In this document: one piece after another, positions 1 through 7,208 of the stretch
Layout of the letters: every line of letters begins with the position of its first letter
Numbering within the stretch: position 1 is the stretch's first letter
Assembly (NCBI GenBank): GCA_037190145.1
Contig: JBBCJU010000004.1
Coordinates: forward strand, 186,001-250,000
Direction: 5' to 3'
Length of the DNA stretch: 64,000 nt
From: 55-13 sp037190145
Lineage (GTDB): Bacteria > Armatimonadota > Fimbriimonadia > Fimbriimonadales > Fimbriimonadaceae
Notes under the pieces: model-generated
Told to the model about the DNA's origin: nothing
The model's database searches: none
Seen by the model: only the letters and a program-made list of their open reading frames with translations
Position numbers and translations under genes: made by a program

Positions 1-146
1 TCAAGGACTGGGGCGACGATGATTCCGCAAGCTACACCAGCTTCCGGCGTCATGCCAATGTGGTTTGCTCCAAGCCACCCGATAAGAGCGCCATAGGCGG
101 CGTTTCGCACACTTAGTTCTTTATCGAACTTGGGTTTGAGTTTCAT
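1..146 (-). CDS. Small hypothetical phage protein, cut by the window edge
   Basis: An ATG at 146 overlaps the stop of the preceding gene as ATGA, so translation is probably coupled. The visible 48 residues begin MKLKPKFDKELSVRNAAYG and continue with alternating hydrophobic segments that could be membrane-embedded. Position after a lysozyme, a YkuD-like enzyme and a one-TM protein suggests a lysis-cassette role such as a holin. That is inference from context; no family is recognised and the C-terminus is outside the window. Confidence 0.55.
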   Translation of the reverse strand, partial: MKLKPKFDKELSVRNAAYGALIGWLGANHIGMTPEAGVACGIIVAPVL

Positions 147-508
147 TTACGTGGGGTCCAGTAGCTGTCTTCAATTCGGCTAAGTCGCTTTTCTTGACTT
201 GCCTGAATCGCGGTCAAAGTTGTGTTGTTTTGAGCGAGCGTCGCAAGGGCGGTTTCCATACTCTTGGCCCGGTGGGAGATATCAGATATATCTCGGTCAT
301 GGGTGATGTCCTTATTGTTGAGATTGGCAACGAAGCCGCCAATGATGAACGCTCCAACAATGATTGACCCTGCGACGCCAAAGCCAAACTTCCAAAGCAT
401 TCGCGCTACTCGGTTGAGAAGCCGATTCTCCAGGTCTTGGATTTCGATTTCGGTCATGACCGGCTCCACAGGACTAGATAGCCCTCCCAAGTAGTTTTTC
501 AGCTTCAC
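143..508 (-). CDS. Single-TM phage membrane protein, possible lysis accessory
   Basis: This 121-residue protein has a polar N-terminal 35 residues and one strong hydrophobic segment at about residues 40-62 (around GVAGSIIVGAFIIGGF). A charged, helical C-terminal region that could form a coiled coil follows. It overlaps the upstream YkuD-like gene by 35 bp and its stop overlaps the next start. Topology and position match small accessory lysis proteins (holin or spanin-like), but no signature proves this. It could also be a general membrane anchor. Confidence 0.6.
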   Translation of the reverse strand: MKLKNYLGGLSSPVEPVMTEIEIQDLENRLLNRVARMLWKFGFGVAGSIIVGAFIIGGFVANLNNKDITHDRDISDISHRAKSMETALATLAQNNTTLTAIQASQEKRLSRIEDSYWTPRK

Positions 509-1088
509 TCTTGGTCACCAATATCTGCTGAAACTCTTTTCCCGGGATTCCCGATGGATTTGCAAGAACCATTTTCTCGGTCACTCCAAGAGCTCGGTAA
601 ATCGTGTCTCGGTACTCCTTCCATTGCAAAGGAGGAACAGTCATACAGCCTTCGCTTGAGGTTCCAAGCACGCCGCCGCGGTGTAGATTTATGCCGAAAT
701 ACCCCGTTTCTTCTCCGAAGTCGTCCCTCACCACCTTTACGTTCCTGAACTGTCGAAACGCTGCATATCCAGATGGGCTCAGTATCTTGTGTTTGCCAGG
801 AATAATCCAAGAAACCGGAGAAACAAGCGTGGCCATACCTCTTCGATATGCGCTCGGGTCTGTGGAGAAATTGAATGCGATGCACCTATCCGCCAAAATG
901 ATCCAGGAGGCGTCATCGTACGTGTTTCTATCGCCTTTACCGGGCTTTCCAATCGTATCGAGATAGTAGTCCCTAATGTGAAGCACAGCAACTTTTCCGT
1001 GCCGAGGTATCTCAACGCCATTAGCCTGGGCCAACTTCCGCACATCTACGGCAGGCAACTTTGGACGACCCTTTGGAATGATGCTCAT
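474..1088 (-). CDS. YkuD-like (L,D-transpeptidase fold) protein of the lysis module
   Basis: This 204-residue protein carries, at residues 136-148, a His-Gly-rich stretch followed by SSEGC (H136, C148). That resembles the HxG...S-x-G-C catalytic motif of YkuD L,D-transpeptidases. No signal peptide or membrane segment is visible. Phage copies of this fold are often found with endolysins, consistent with the GH25 lysozyme gene 570 bp upstream. Peptidoglycan cleavage or cross-link editing is an inference; the rest of the protein is too divergent for me to name a family firmly. Confidence 0.6.
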   Translation of the reverse strand: MSIIPKGRPKLPAVDVRKLAQANGVEIPRHGKVAVLHIRDYYLDTIGKPGKGDRNTYDDASWIILADRCIAFNFSTDPSAYRRGMATLVSPVSWIIPGKHKILSPSGYAAFRQFRNVKVVRDDFGEETGYFGINLHRGGVLGTSSEGCMTVPPLQWKEYRDTIYRALGVTEKMVLANPSGIPGKEFQQILVTKSEAEKLLGRAI

Positions 1089-1182
1089 ATCGTGGCCCTC
1101 AAAAAGTGCCCGGGCTTGTGTCAGGAGGACCCGGGCTATTAGTTTCGTCTATGGTTTCTCCAGGCTCGTTGACCTGAAATCG

Positions 1183-1371
1183 TTACTTGGTCTGCGTGCG
1201 CCTGGCTCCGCACCCCTTGCACTGGTCGCTGCGAGATTCGCCACCACAGTAGGCGCAAACCCTTACACTTGCGGATTTGGTTTGAACTGCACTTCCACCG
1301 ATAGGCGGCTTGACGGGCGAAGAATGGGGAGTTCTTGCCATAACGGGTGAATCCTTAGGTCCGTAACACAT
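1183..1371 (-). CDS. Small zinc-ribbon-like phage protein
   Basis: This 62-residue protein has two CxxC pairs near its C-terminus (CAYC and CKGC, twelve residues apart), which would bind one zinc ion. The N-terminal half is low-complexity, rich in Pro and Ser. The start is uncertain: ATG at 1371, ATG at 1341 or an upstream TTG at 1389 are all possible and none has a strong ribosome-binding site. Function is unknown; small zinc ribbons are common in phage late regions. Confidence 0.45.
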   Translation of the reverse strand: MCYGPKDSPVMARTPHSSPVKPPIGGSAVQTKSASVRVCAYCGGESRSDQCKGCGARRTQTK

Positions 1372-1389
1372 GTGAATTCTTATCGCCAA

Positions 1390-1658
1390 CCTGTACGGAT
1401 CGGAGGTTCCAATGATCCTGGTTGGCAGGCGAGACCATTAAGCGACTGTGGGAGCTCTATCTGAGCCAGGTGCTTTTCTTTCGACCCCGAAAGGATGATC
1501 TAGGCGACTTCTAGTTGGCAACTATTCGGGATTTTCGAATAGTTGGAAATTGGTTAGGGACAACCCCTCGATTTCAAGGGGTTTAGAAAGTTAGTCCCGC
1601 CACCCCGGAGCGACGGGTATGCAGGCTGCATCAGGTACCAAGATGAGCCCGGCAATCG
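1390..1658 (-). other. Non-coding region with several hairpins
   Basis: No credible ORF lies between the lysozyme stop and the zinc-ribbon gene. Three inverted repeats are visible. One is a perfect 10-bp stem at 1519-1528/1536-1545 (CAACTATTCG, 7-nt loop). One has AACCCCT/AGGGGTT arms and pairs better as minus-strand RNA because of a G-U pair. One is short, at ATGCA/TGCAT near 1620. None is followed by a clear T-tract. The region could be a structured untranslated leader, a processed spacer or a small RNA. Confidence 0.4.
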
Positions 1659-2267
1659 TCATATCTCAAACCGCTTCCAGAAGTCGGAAACGGTCTTAAA
1701 CTCTTTACTCACAAAGGCATTCCCGTCAAACGGGCCATAACCCGCAATCTTGAGCTTGTCTGTGTACTGCCAGATGTCGCACTCGGTCGCCGGAGGCTTT
1801 GCGTTGTAGCGAGCAATCCACTTGCGGCAGTTCTTGAAAACAGGATCAGCATCCTCTCGGGAAAGCAACGTTCCCAACTCTGCCCTGTCGCCTCCGTACA
1901 GCACCGGATGCCGCCAAAGACGCTGAACCATCTCCTTGACCATTGAGGCCAGGATGGCGGGCGTTGGTTGGCCACCCGCGTTCGGGTTCTTCTCATAGTC
2001 AAGGCAGAGAACCAGTTTGCGGAAAGGCTCAACGGCCTTGAGGAAATGATCAAGCTGGGTGGTTGCATCCTCACCCGTCACAAAGTGGTAGGCGCCAACC
2101 AGCAAACCCTTGGATCGAGCGCGGTCAGCGAAGTCCGCAAACTGAGGATCAAACCGGTACGTGCCCTGGGTGGCTTTGAGGATCACAGCCTCAACCCCTG
2201 CCTGCTTCAACTCACCAAACTGGATGTTCCGGTTGTGGTGAGACAGGTCAATGATCTGGGCTTTCAT
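1659..2267 (-). CDS. GH25 family lysozyme (endolysin)
   Basis: This 202-residue protein is a glycoside hydrolase family 25 muramidase that cleaves the glycan backbone of peptidoglycan. It opens with the family hallmark IDLSHHN (Asp7) and has LDYE (Asp90, Glu92) as the catalytic Asp-x-Glu. Other conserved family segments include GAYHF and DIWQY near the C-terminus. There is no signal peptide, as expected for a holin-released endolysin. I chose ATG 2267 over the upstream TTG because GAGGAAG lies just before it. A terminator and a strong promoter lie directly upstream and probably control its late expression. Confidence 0.9.
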   Translation of the reverse strand: MKAQIIDLSHHNRNIQFGELKQAGVEAVILKATQGTYRFDPQFADFADRARSKGLLVGAYHFVTGEDATTQLDHFLKAVEPFRKLVLCLDYEKNPNAGGQPTPAILASMVKEMVQRLWRHPVLYGGDRAELGTLLSREDADPVFKNCRKWIARYNAKPPATECDIWQYTDKLKIAGYGPFDGNAFVSKEFKTVSDFWKRFEI

Positions 2268-2283
2268 GACTTCCTCGGGCAAC

Positions 2284-2316
2284 AAAAAACCCGGGAATCA
2301 ATAATGACTCTCGGGT
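2284..2316 (-). terminator. Rho-independent terminator just before the lysozyme gene
   Basis: Read on the minus strand, an 8-bp stem (ACCCGAGA pairing with TCCCGGGT, one G-U pair, 12-nt loop) is followed at once by six T. The T-run ends 16 nt before the lysozyme ATG, so the terminator separates a strong promoter from the lysis genes. This is the layout of a regulated late terminator that needs antitermination. Confidence 0.85.
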
Positions 2317-2372
2317 CTTTCCTATATTCGGCTACATCCACTGCCCAAAACGGGCTGAAGTAGGACACAAAT

Positions 2373-2402
2373 ATTATACACCCCTTTCCCAAAAAGGGTC
2401 AA
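2373..2402 (-). promoter_or_regulatory. Strong sigma-70-type promoter for the lysis/late genes
   Basis: On the minus strand TTGACC (2397-2402), an 18-bp spacer and TATAAT (2373-2378) form a near-consensus promoter located after the end of the early operon. Transcription would start near 2366 and meet the terminator at 2316-2284 about 50 nt later, before the lysozyme gene. The design resembles lambda pR'-tR'. No Q-like antiterminator is recognised in the window. Confidence 0.75.
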
Positions 2403-2418
2403 ACAACTTTCGTAAATC

Positions 2419-2865
2419 TCATCTGTAGGACTCCACCGCATCTGGATCCCCAATGCGGTCGATTAAGTTCCTTACCTTCAATTTGATCGACCTTAACTCC
2501 ACAAAACACTTCTCGGCTGTCTGAGAGCTAATTGCGTTAACAGACTTTTCCTTCTCTATCTGAGCTATCTTTGAGTCCAATATCGCTAGGATCGAATCAC
2601 AGAACGAACTTTGCTTATTGATCGTCAAGCACCCGATTTTCAACTCATCGATCGGGCCAAGCACAGCCTCTAAATCTTGCCCGGTACGATCTCGCACAGG
2701 GTGCCTCCGTATCTCCTCTGAAAGCAAATGTATGGCCTCGTCGCTTACCAACAAAACCGAGCCTTTGACTTTATCCCTCAACTTCACTTCGATCTCTGAC
2801 AGAGTGCCGAATACCTCTTCTTTGCAAAGATCCTCAAATCGGTTTCTGCTTGTGATTTTTCTCAT
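2419..2865 (-). CDS. Hypothetical phage protein, last gene of the leftward early operon
   Basis: This 148-residue, helix-rich, soluble protein has a long charged C-terminal region that may be coiled coil. The start at ATG 2865 avoids overlap with the preceding gene; an upstream ATG at 2901 would overlap its end. There is no recognisable domain. It is the last gene before the late promoter, the place where phages often encode a late-gene activator, so an antiterminator role is conceivable but unsupported by sequence motifs. Confidence 0.55.
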   Translation of the reverse strand: MRKITSRNRFEDLCKEEVFGTLSEIEVKLRDKVKGSVLLVSDEAIHLLSEEIRRHPVRDRTGQDLEAVLGPIDELKIGCLTINKQSSFCDSILAILDSKIAQIEKEKSVNAISSQTAEKCFVELRSIKLKVRNLIDRIGDPDAVESYR

Positions 2866-2875
2866 TGGTGAATCT

Positions 2876-3571
2876 CTATCCTGCCTTCCTAATCTCGCCA
2901 TTCACTTTGAGTCTAGTTTGCTTATTCGGATTATGATGAGAGTCCATCCAGTCTCTTGCGGCAAGAAAATTAACGTAATACTGGCTGCCTTTCTTTACCA
3001 CTGCCTTGTAAACCCCACGGTGCATTACACCAGACAGACCTTTGTCGATCCAGCGATGAATTGTTCGCCCGGTCACGCCAAGCATCCGGCCGCATGCAGA
3101 GATCGGCACAAGTGCATCATATGCGTCCTTGGCCTGATCTACACTCAGATAATCTACGAATGGTCGCTTTTCGAGAGATATCTCCAGTTTGATTTCAAAT
3201 TCCGAGCATCTCTCAATCGAGAATGGATTTGGATTAACATCTGAACAGTAGACTTCCAACAATTGAAACATGTACATATCGTAGGTCGGTTCACTTGCTA
3301 CTCTGGCGAATGCCCGTGCGTACTTTCCATCGGTTTCGATGCTCATGTATTTGGTCTTCGAATAACCTCGACCCTTTGGCTCGGACAAAGGTTTATCCTT
3401 AAACCGATCTCCCTTCACAAACTCACCGTAGAGCTGGAGCACGTCTTTCGCACTCCAGCGCGAGCTAGTTTTTGCCTTCAGGACCTGCGATACCGCAGAC
3501 TCCACAGTCTTCGATGCCTGAATCTCTTGGGTCGCAACCCGCTTCTCAAACGATCTTCTTGACTTGCTCAT
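2876..3571 (-). CDS. Phage protein with C-terminal helix-turn-helix
   Basis: This 231-residue soluble protein has a helix-turn-helix at about residues 155-182 (around CGRMLGVTGRTIHRWIDKGL), the type found in MerR/excisionase-like and Helix_17 domains. A basic tail follows. The N-terminal 150 residues are of unknown fold. It overlaps the LexA-like gene start by 4 bp (ATGA). A DNA-binding regulatory role is likely; the target is not evident. Confidence 0.65.
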   Translation of the reverse strand: MSKSRRSFEKRVATQEIQASKTVESAVSQVLKAKTSSRWSAKDVLQLYGEFVKGDRFKDKPLSEPKGRGYSKTKYMSIETDGKYARAFARVASEPTYDMYMFQLLEVYCSDVNPNPFSIERCSEFEIKLEISLEKRPFVDYLSVDQAKDAYDALVPISACGRMLGVTGRTIHRWIDKGLSGVMHRGVYKAVVKKGSQYYVNFLAARDWMDSHHNPNKQTRLKVNGEIRKAG

Positions 3572-3837
3572 ACCTGTGAATCCTCCTTGACAACATGGCG
3601 CAACGTTAGTGACTCACCTTGCGCATTTTTTAGAACTCGAATACCTCTCGACTGATTGGGGACCACGTGCAAAAACTGCTTTTTACAAAGTGCTTCTATG
3701 TGAGTTTCCACACCCCTGTTAGAACCAATCCTTACCGCTTCACCGATCTCCCGAAGTGTCGGAGGGAACCCAAAACGCTCGATGAATGCTGTGATTGTGG
3801 AGAGGATCAAAGCTTGGCGATTAGTTAGCTCAATCAT
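3568..3837 (-). CDS. LexA-like winged-helix protein without the protease domain
   Basis: This 89-residue protein matches the LexA N-terminal DNA-binding domain along its whole length. The family pattern is clear: LTNRQALIL at the start, GFPPTLREIGEAV for the first helices, the helix ending with HIEALCKK, and SRGIRVL at the wing. It ends there, so the S24 autocleavage domain is absent and RecA-stimulated inactivation is impossible by itself. It may bind SOS-like boxes constitutively or compete with host LexA. It is coupled to both neighbours by 4-bp overlaps. Confidence 0.82.
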   Translation of the reverse strand: MIELTNRQALILSTITAFIERFGFPPTLREIGEAVRIGSNRGVETHIEALCKKQFLHVVPNQSRGIRVLKNAQGESLTLRHVVKEDSQV

Positions 3838-4355
3838 GCTTTTTCTCCTACATACTCGTAAATCCAGAGAGTCTTTCGCCCATGGATGACTTGATTCGCG
3901 TAGCCCTTACCACGCCGCCCCCAGTTGCCACCCTTGCCAGTTGAGCCGGCTTTATCTGTGACCTTTCCCCAACCATCAAAACGGTAGATGTCACCGCTAT
4001 GAAGTCCGTTGTGGGAGTAGGAGACCACCGCCTTTGGTCTCCATGCACCGTAGTTCGGCGCACAGTACTCTCGCCAGAGACGGAGCATAACACGGTTAAG
4101 ATAAGGGGTAGACGAGCACAGTCTCGCAAGCTCAACAACTTCTTTGACGGAATAACCTGCGACTGGACCATGGACAATTGAGCAGGACATAGCAACCGCA
4201 ATTGGCTCCCCTTCTTTCTCAATGGCAAACGACTCCGTTAGAAATGGCCGGTTGCATGGTCCAAGCTTATGGTCCCATTTGACAAGGCACTCATTGGCTA
4301 ACTCATTTGATATACGGTTAAGCCCAAGGATAGGGCATTCAAGCAGCCTGCTCAT
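3834..4355 (-). CDS. Mom-like DNA-modification protein (GNAT-like fold)
   Basis: This 173-residue protein resembles phage Mu Mom and related phage proteins. The central part has the ELARL...RVMLRLWREY pattern, followed by VVSYSHNGLHSGDIYRFDGW, which matches the conserved Mom segment containing S-[FY]-[AS]-D/H...G-x-IYRA-x-GF. Mom converts adenine in DNA to an acetamido/carbamoylmethyl derivative and protects phage DNA from restriction. An alternative is another GNAT-like phage protein of the XF1762 type. It sits between the replication gene and the LexA-like gene with ATGA overlaps. Confidence 0.66.
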   Translation of the reverse strand: MSRLLECPILGLNRISNELANECLVKWDHKLGPCNRPFLTESFAIEKEGEPIAVAMSCSIVHGPVAGYSVKEVVELARLCSSTPYLNRVMLRLWREYCAPNYGAWRPKAVVSYSHNGLHSGDIYRFDGWGKVTDKAGSTGKGGNWGRRGKGYANQVIHGRKTLWIYEYVGEKA

Positions 4356-5356
4356 GCCGCCAACCTCTGTTGTTCACAGTAGCTTGTCCACTTACGGGTG
4401 GGGTTCAGGTTCCGCTTTTCGAACCATCCCAGTGCGTCGAAAAATCCAGACTTGTCTGGCTCATAGAATTGGGCGGACTCCTGGCCCGGAGGGCAGTAAA
4501 GAATGTAATCTACACCGGACTCGGGCTCAAGTTTGGTGACCGTCAACGACTGATCCTGCACAGGTCCAACTTCGATTTTGTATTCGTTGTTCCATCGCCT
4601 GTCTTCAAGCCAGGTGGTCATCATCGGGACTGTGCGGGTACCGGCAATTCCAGTGCGCTCTGCGAACTTTCGGAATCTAGTGGCACCTTCGATGATCTCC
4701 ATCGCTTGATCTGACCTCTCGAAAAGCTTTAAGTGGGCCTTCCTAGCTCCGGCAATGTTGACGTCCGCATCTCCCCTTCTCGGATACTCCCGGCAAAAGG
4801 CTTCGAATCTCTCACCCGCCGATGTCGGCAACGACTCGGCATTAGGGTGGTTATCTGGATGGTTAATGGATGGTTCTTCCTTATAGGGGGGTATGGGGGG
4901 AATGTCGTGAATTTCAGGGGTAGTACTGAAATTTTTGCAGGGGTCAGTGCCATGAATTTCAGGGGTGAAATTTTTGCAGGGGTGCAAATTGTTCAGGGGT
5001 GAAGGAATTTCAGGGGGTGCCAAATTGTCACCCCTCGGCGAACCTGCAGCCTCTTCAGACTTCGGCTCTTTGATCTTGGAAACCCGCGACAATTTGTCAC
5101 CCGTTGTAGGAAGGCAATAGATGGTCTTGCGACCCGGCTTTGCCTCCTGAACGCATAAGTGCCCACTCTCAACCAACTCGCCAATGATCGTGTAAATTGA
5201 CCGTTCGGTATATCCCGTTTTTCGCGCAATCAGTGGCACGCCAGGATACATGTTCCGCCCCTCGTGATCTGCGTGGTCCGTCATGGCCAAAAGCACGTAC
5301 TTGTGATTTGGCGGGAGGTCCATATCCCAAACCCTGCCCATTGCGAGAACGCTCAT
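4352..5356 (-). CDS. Phage replication initiator (lambda O-like organisation)
   Basis: This 334-residue protein has three parts. A winged-helix domain lies at residues about 1-85 (WDMDLPPNHKYVLLAMTDHA is the usual opening of phage replication proteins). A long proline-rich linker runs from about 90 to 180. The C-terminal domain runs from about 185 to 265, with YPRRGD, a helix array and TWLEDRRWNNEY as in DnaD/O-type replisome organisers. The linker coding sequence contains six direct repeats that look like origin iterons, as in lambda O. It is translationally coupled on both sides. It should load the host helicase at the phage origin. Confidence 0.75.
   Translation of the reverse strand: MSVLAMGRVWDMDLPPNHKYVLLAMTDHADHEGRNMYPGVPLIARKTGYTERSIYTIIGELVESGHLCVQEAKPGRKTIYCLPTTGDKLSRVSKIKEPKSEEAAGSPRGDNLAPPEIPSPLNNLHPCKNFTPEIHGTDPCKNFSTTPEIHDIPPIPPYKEEPSINHPDNHPNAESLPTSAGERFEAFCREYPRRGDADVNIAGARKAHLKLFERSDQAMEIIEGATRFRKFAERTGIAGTRTVPMMTTWLEDRRWNNEYKIEVGPVQDQSLTVTKLEPESGVDYILYCPPGQESAQFYEPDKSGFFDALGWFEKRNLNPTRKWTSYCEQQRLAA
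4909..5018. repeat. Six iteron-like direct repeats inside the initiator gene (candidate phage origin)
   Basis: On the plus strand the core TTTCAGGGGT or TTTGCAGGGGT recurs six times. The repeats end at 4921, 4944, 4966, 4983, 5000 and about 5017, giving spacings of 23, 22, 17, 17 and 17-18 bp. Two variants alternate (GAATTTCAGGGGT and GAAATTTTTGCAGGGGT). A G-rich stretch lies to one side at 4886-4901. The repeats also produce short peptide repeats (PEI, PCKNF) in the linker. Position and periodicity resemble the lambda origin within gene O. Confidence 0.65.
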
Positions 5357-5769
5357 AGCCGCACCGCCTGAAAGAGAACATCCCTCACTGCTCCTGGATG
5401 TGTTTCGATAGATTCACCGCCGATTCTTAGGGATTCGTCAATGATTCGTCGAGCCATCAGATCAGTAAGTGGCTTGATAGTGTCAGTACAGCCGTGTGGA
5501 CATGCCAAAGACTTCGTAGCACCCCAGATGCGACAGATCGCTGGCCTAACGTCATAACCGCGGCACTTCTTCGTTTCATGGTCTAGGAAAGGGCAGGAGA
5601 TATGGTCTTTAGGATCAAACTTAGGGGGCGCCGCACGTCGCATACGGGCCATCTCAAACAAAGACATCGCAACCGGGCCACATGAGTCATGACACAGTCC
5701 TTTACAAAAGCCGGTAGGGATGCCTCGATAAATCGTATCTAGTTTCCGTACAGTTTTCTTGACGCTCAT
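5353..5769 (-). CDS. YkgJ-type cysteine-cluster (zinc/iron-chelating) protein
   Basis: This 138-residue soluble protein has the conserved cysteine pattern of the YkgJ family (putative zinc or iron chelating domain): CKGLCHDSC near residue 22, CPFLD near 59, KKCRGYDVRPAICRIWG in the middle and CPHGC later. The family's biochemical role is unknown; it is seen in many phages. It overlaps both neighbours by 4 bp and so is made with the replication proteins. Confidence 0.72.
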   Translation of the reverse strand: MSVKKTVRKLDTIYRGIPTGFCKGLCHDSCGPVAMSLFEMARMRRAAPPKFDPKDHISCPFLDHETKKCRGYDVRPAICRIWGATKSLACPHGCTDTIKPLTDLMARRIIDESLRIGGESIETHPGAVRDVLFQAVRL

Positions 5770-6128
5770 TCCTTACCCTCTCGTTGGTGATAAGAAGCGC
5801 GAGCAGATAATGCTTCCGCCGACGTGTCTTCCGGGTTTAGCCAGAGATATCCCTTTTCGAATCCTCCAAACTTTGCGGCCTTTTCTTCCGCTTGCCGCTT
5901 GACGTCGTACATCAAATGCCCTTGATGAGAAATGATCGCTTCCAAGACACTATAAAGATCACCTAACTCGCTCAAACTTCCATGGTCATCACGAGCCTCA
6001 GTAGCTTCCTCTACTAACTTTTCTAAGAGCCAGTTGAGCCGGCTTTCGCCAGTCACAATCGATATCTTAGGCGAGTAACCTCTCGATCTCATATCTTCGG
6101 GAATGCCGTCACGAATGAGCTTTGGCAT
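5766..6128 (-). CDS. MazG-like nucleotide pyrophosphohydrolase
   Basis: This 120-residue protein starts KLIRDGIPE, the opening typical of the short phosphoribosyl-ATP/MazG-like pyrophosphohydrolases. Helices with LVEEATEARDD and ELGDLYSVLEAI follow, supplying the acidic metal-binding residues (EExxE...ExxD). Such enzymes hydrolyse NTPs or dNTPs, or modulate ppGpp in phage infection. ATG 6128 is chosen because AGGAGGG lies upstream and because it overlaps the previous stop as TAATG. Confidence 0.72.
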   Translation of the reverse strand: MPKLIRDGIPEDMRSRGYSPKISIVTGESRLNWLLEKLVEEATEARDDHGSLSELGDLYSVLEAIISHQGHLMYDVKRQAEEKAAKFGGFEKGYLWLNPEDTSAEALSARASYHQREGKE

Positions 6129-6523
6129 TACATTGCCCTCCTGACTTTGTTGTCTTGAAAACGAATATATGGACAGCAATCACTGATGTGTAAGTAGTGC
6201 TGGTATCTGGCCTTCGAGCTTGTTTCTGCCCGGTAGTACGATTTGTGTGTCCAATCGTCTCCGGTTGTGCACTCAAACCACTTGGTTTTGGCGCGCAGAT
6301 CAAGAGCGAACTTCTCACCTTCTGCCGTTACGAAGTAGGGTTGACAATCAGTTAAGCCTGGTCGCTTCTGACCTTTCTCCATAAGCCCGAGAGCTACTAA
6401 AGAGTCACAGACAGAATCACCCTCGGACGGAGCCATGAAGATGTTTCGATATGGTTCGTATGAGCGATCCATCCCAAGGGAGTGCTTGAGATGGCTTAGT
6501 TGCTCGGGAGTGAGTTCAGGCAC
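6128..6523 (-). CDS. Hypothetical phage protein
   Basis: This 131-residue soluble protein has a helical N-terminus (LTPEQLSHLKHSLGMDR) and a short region resembling a winged helix (SLVALGLM...YFVTAEGEKFALDL), a layout found in several phage early proteins. Two adjacent Cys near the end (DCC) are unpaired with others. No family name can be given. It overlaps the next gene by one base and the previous one by 8 bp. Confidence 0.6.
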   Translation of the reverse strand: MPELTPEQLSHLKHSLGMDRSYEPYRNIFMAPSEGDSVCDSLVALGLMEKGQKRPGLTDCQPYFVTAEGEKFALDLRAKTKWFECTTGDDWTHKSYYRAETSSKARYQHYLHISDCCPYIRFQDNKVRRAM

Positions 6524-6785
6524 TTTTAGACTCCTTCAAAAGGCTCCAGTTAGAGCCGACAAGAACGCCACGAGAAACTCGACCAACAATTGCGACGAGT
6601 TCCTTTTCCGTGTAGTTGGATCGGCACTTGTCGGAGCAAGAGATAAATTCCCGGAAACCGTTATCGTTGTGGGCGATAGAACCAAAAACGGCCCATCCTT
6701 TACTCCACACCGCTATTTTCCCGCAGTGGTCACACCTATGGAGGCGAACTTCGCGGCTTATGCCTTCACGGGTTAGGTTTGGCAT
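6516..6785 (-). CDS. Small zinc-finger-like phage protein
   Basis: This 89-residue protein has CDHCG at residues 18-22 and SCSDKC about 33 residues later, a spacing compatible with a single zinc site. The C-terminus is basic and amphipathic. It ends immediately before the ASCH gene region in the same operon. Probably a nucleic-acid or protein-binding accessory; function unknown. Confidence 0.6.
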   Translation of the reverse strand: MPNLTREGISREVRLHRCDHCGKIAVWSKGWAVFGSIAHNDNGFREFISCSDKCRSNYTEKELVAIVGRVSRGVLVGSNWSLLKESKSA

Positions 6786-7208
6786 CTACGCCACCTCCAA
6801 AAGTGCATCTGCGACTTCCCAAATGCCAAGCTGCCCTTTTATGGGAAAAGGCTCCGTCAACGGAACTGGATTACGAACCATCCAGCAGAAGTAATCTGGA
6901 TCGTCACCTGCTTTCCATGGGGAATCGCATTTCCAAGACTCAACGCAATCAAATAGCTCTACGTAACCAATGATCGCTCCAAGGATGTGATCAGGCTGTT
7001 GGTTATAGCCTCTGGCCATTAAGTGAAATGGTTCTCCGTAGACACCTCTAGAGTAAGCATCCCAGTCAGCGCGATTCATATCGAAGGCTTTGCCAGCATG
7101 AATTGCAAGGAGACCTCGGTAGTTGGTTTTCCAAGAACGATTCTCGACGTCCTTACCGCCGTGAATGAGGGCCCAAGCCCAGGGTTGGCGAACAGATAGA
7201 ACCTTCAC
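6786..7208 (-). CDS. ASCH-domain protein
   Basis: This 140-residue protein begins MKVLSVRQPWAWALIHGGKDVENR, the unmistakable start of ASCH domains (PUA-like RNA or nucleotide-binding fold). RGLLAIHAGK follows, with GIWEV at the end. Some relatives hydrolyse N4-acetylcytidine or act as RNases; phage copies are common but untested. It overlaps the preceding gene by 4 bp and abuts the next. Confidence 0.85.
   Translation of the reverse strand: MKVLSVRQPWAWALIHGGKDVENRSWKTNYRGLLAIHAGKAFDMNRADWDAYSRGVYGEPFHLMARGYNQQPDHILGAIIGYVELFDCVESWKCDSPWKAGDDPDYFCWMVRNPVPLTEPFPIKGQLGIWEVADALLEVA

Noticed and set aside
1550..1600. Possible tRNA-Phe-like anticodon arm (TTGAAAT loop between C and G runs)
   Set aside because: The flanking stem pairs out of register for a 7-nt anticodon loop, and no D-arm, T-arm or acceptor stem can be formed around it.
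4909..5018. CRISPR-like repeat array
   Set aside because: Repeats are only about 10-17 bp with spacing of 17-23 bp and lie in frame inside a coding gene; no cas genes are nearby.
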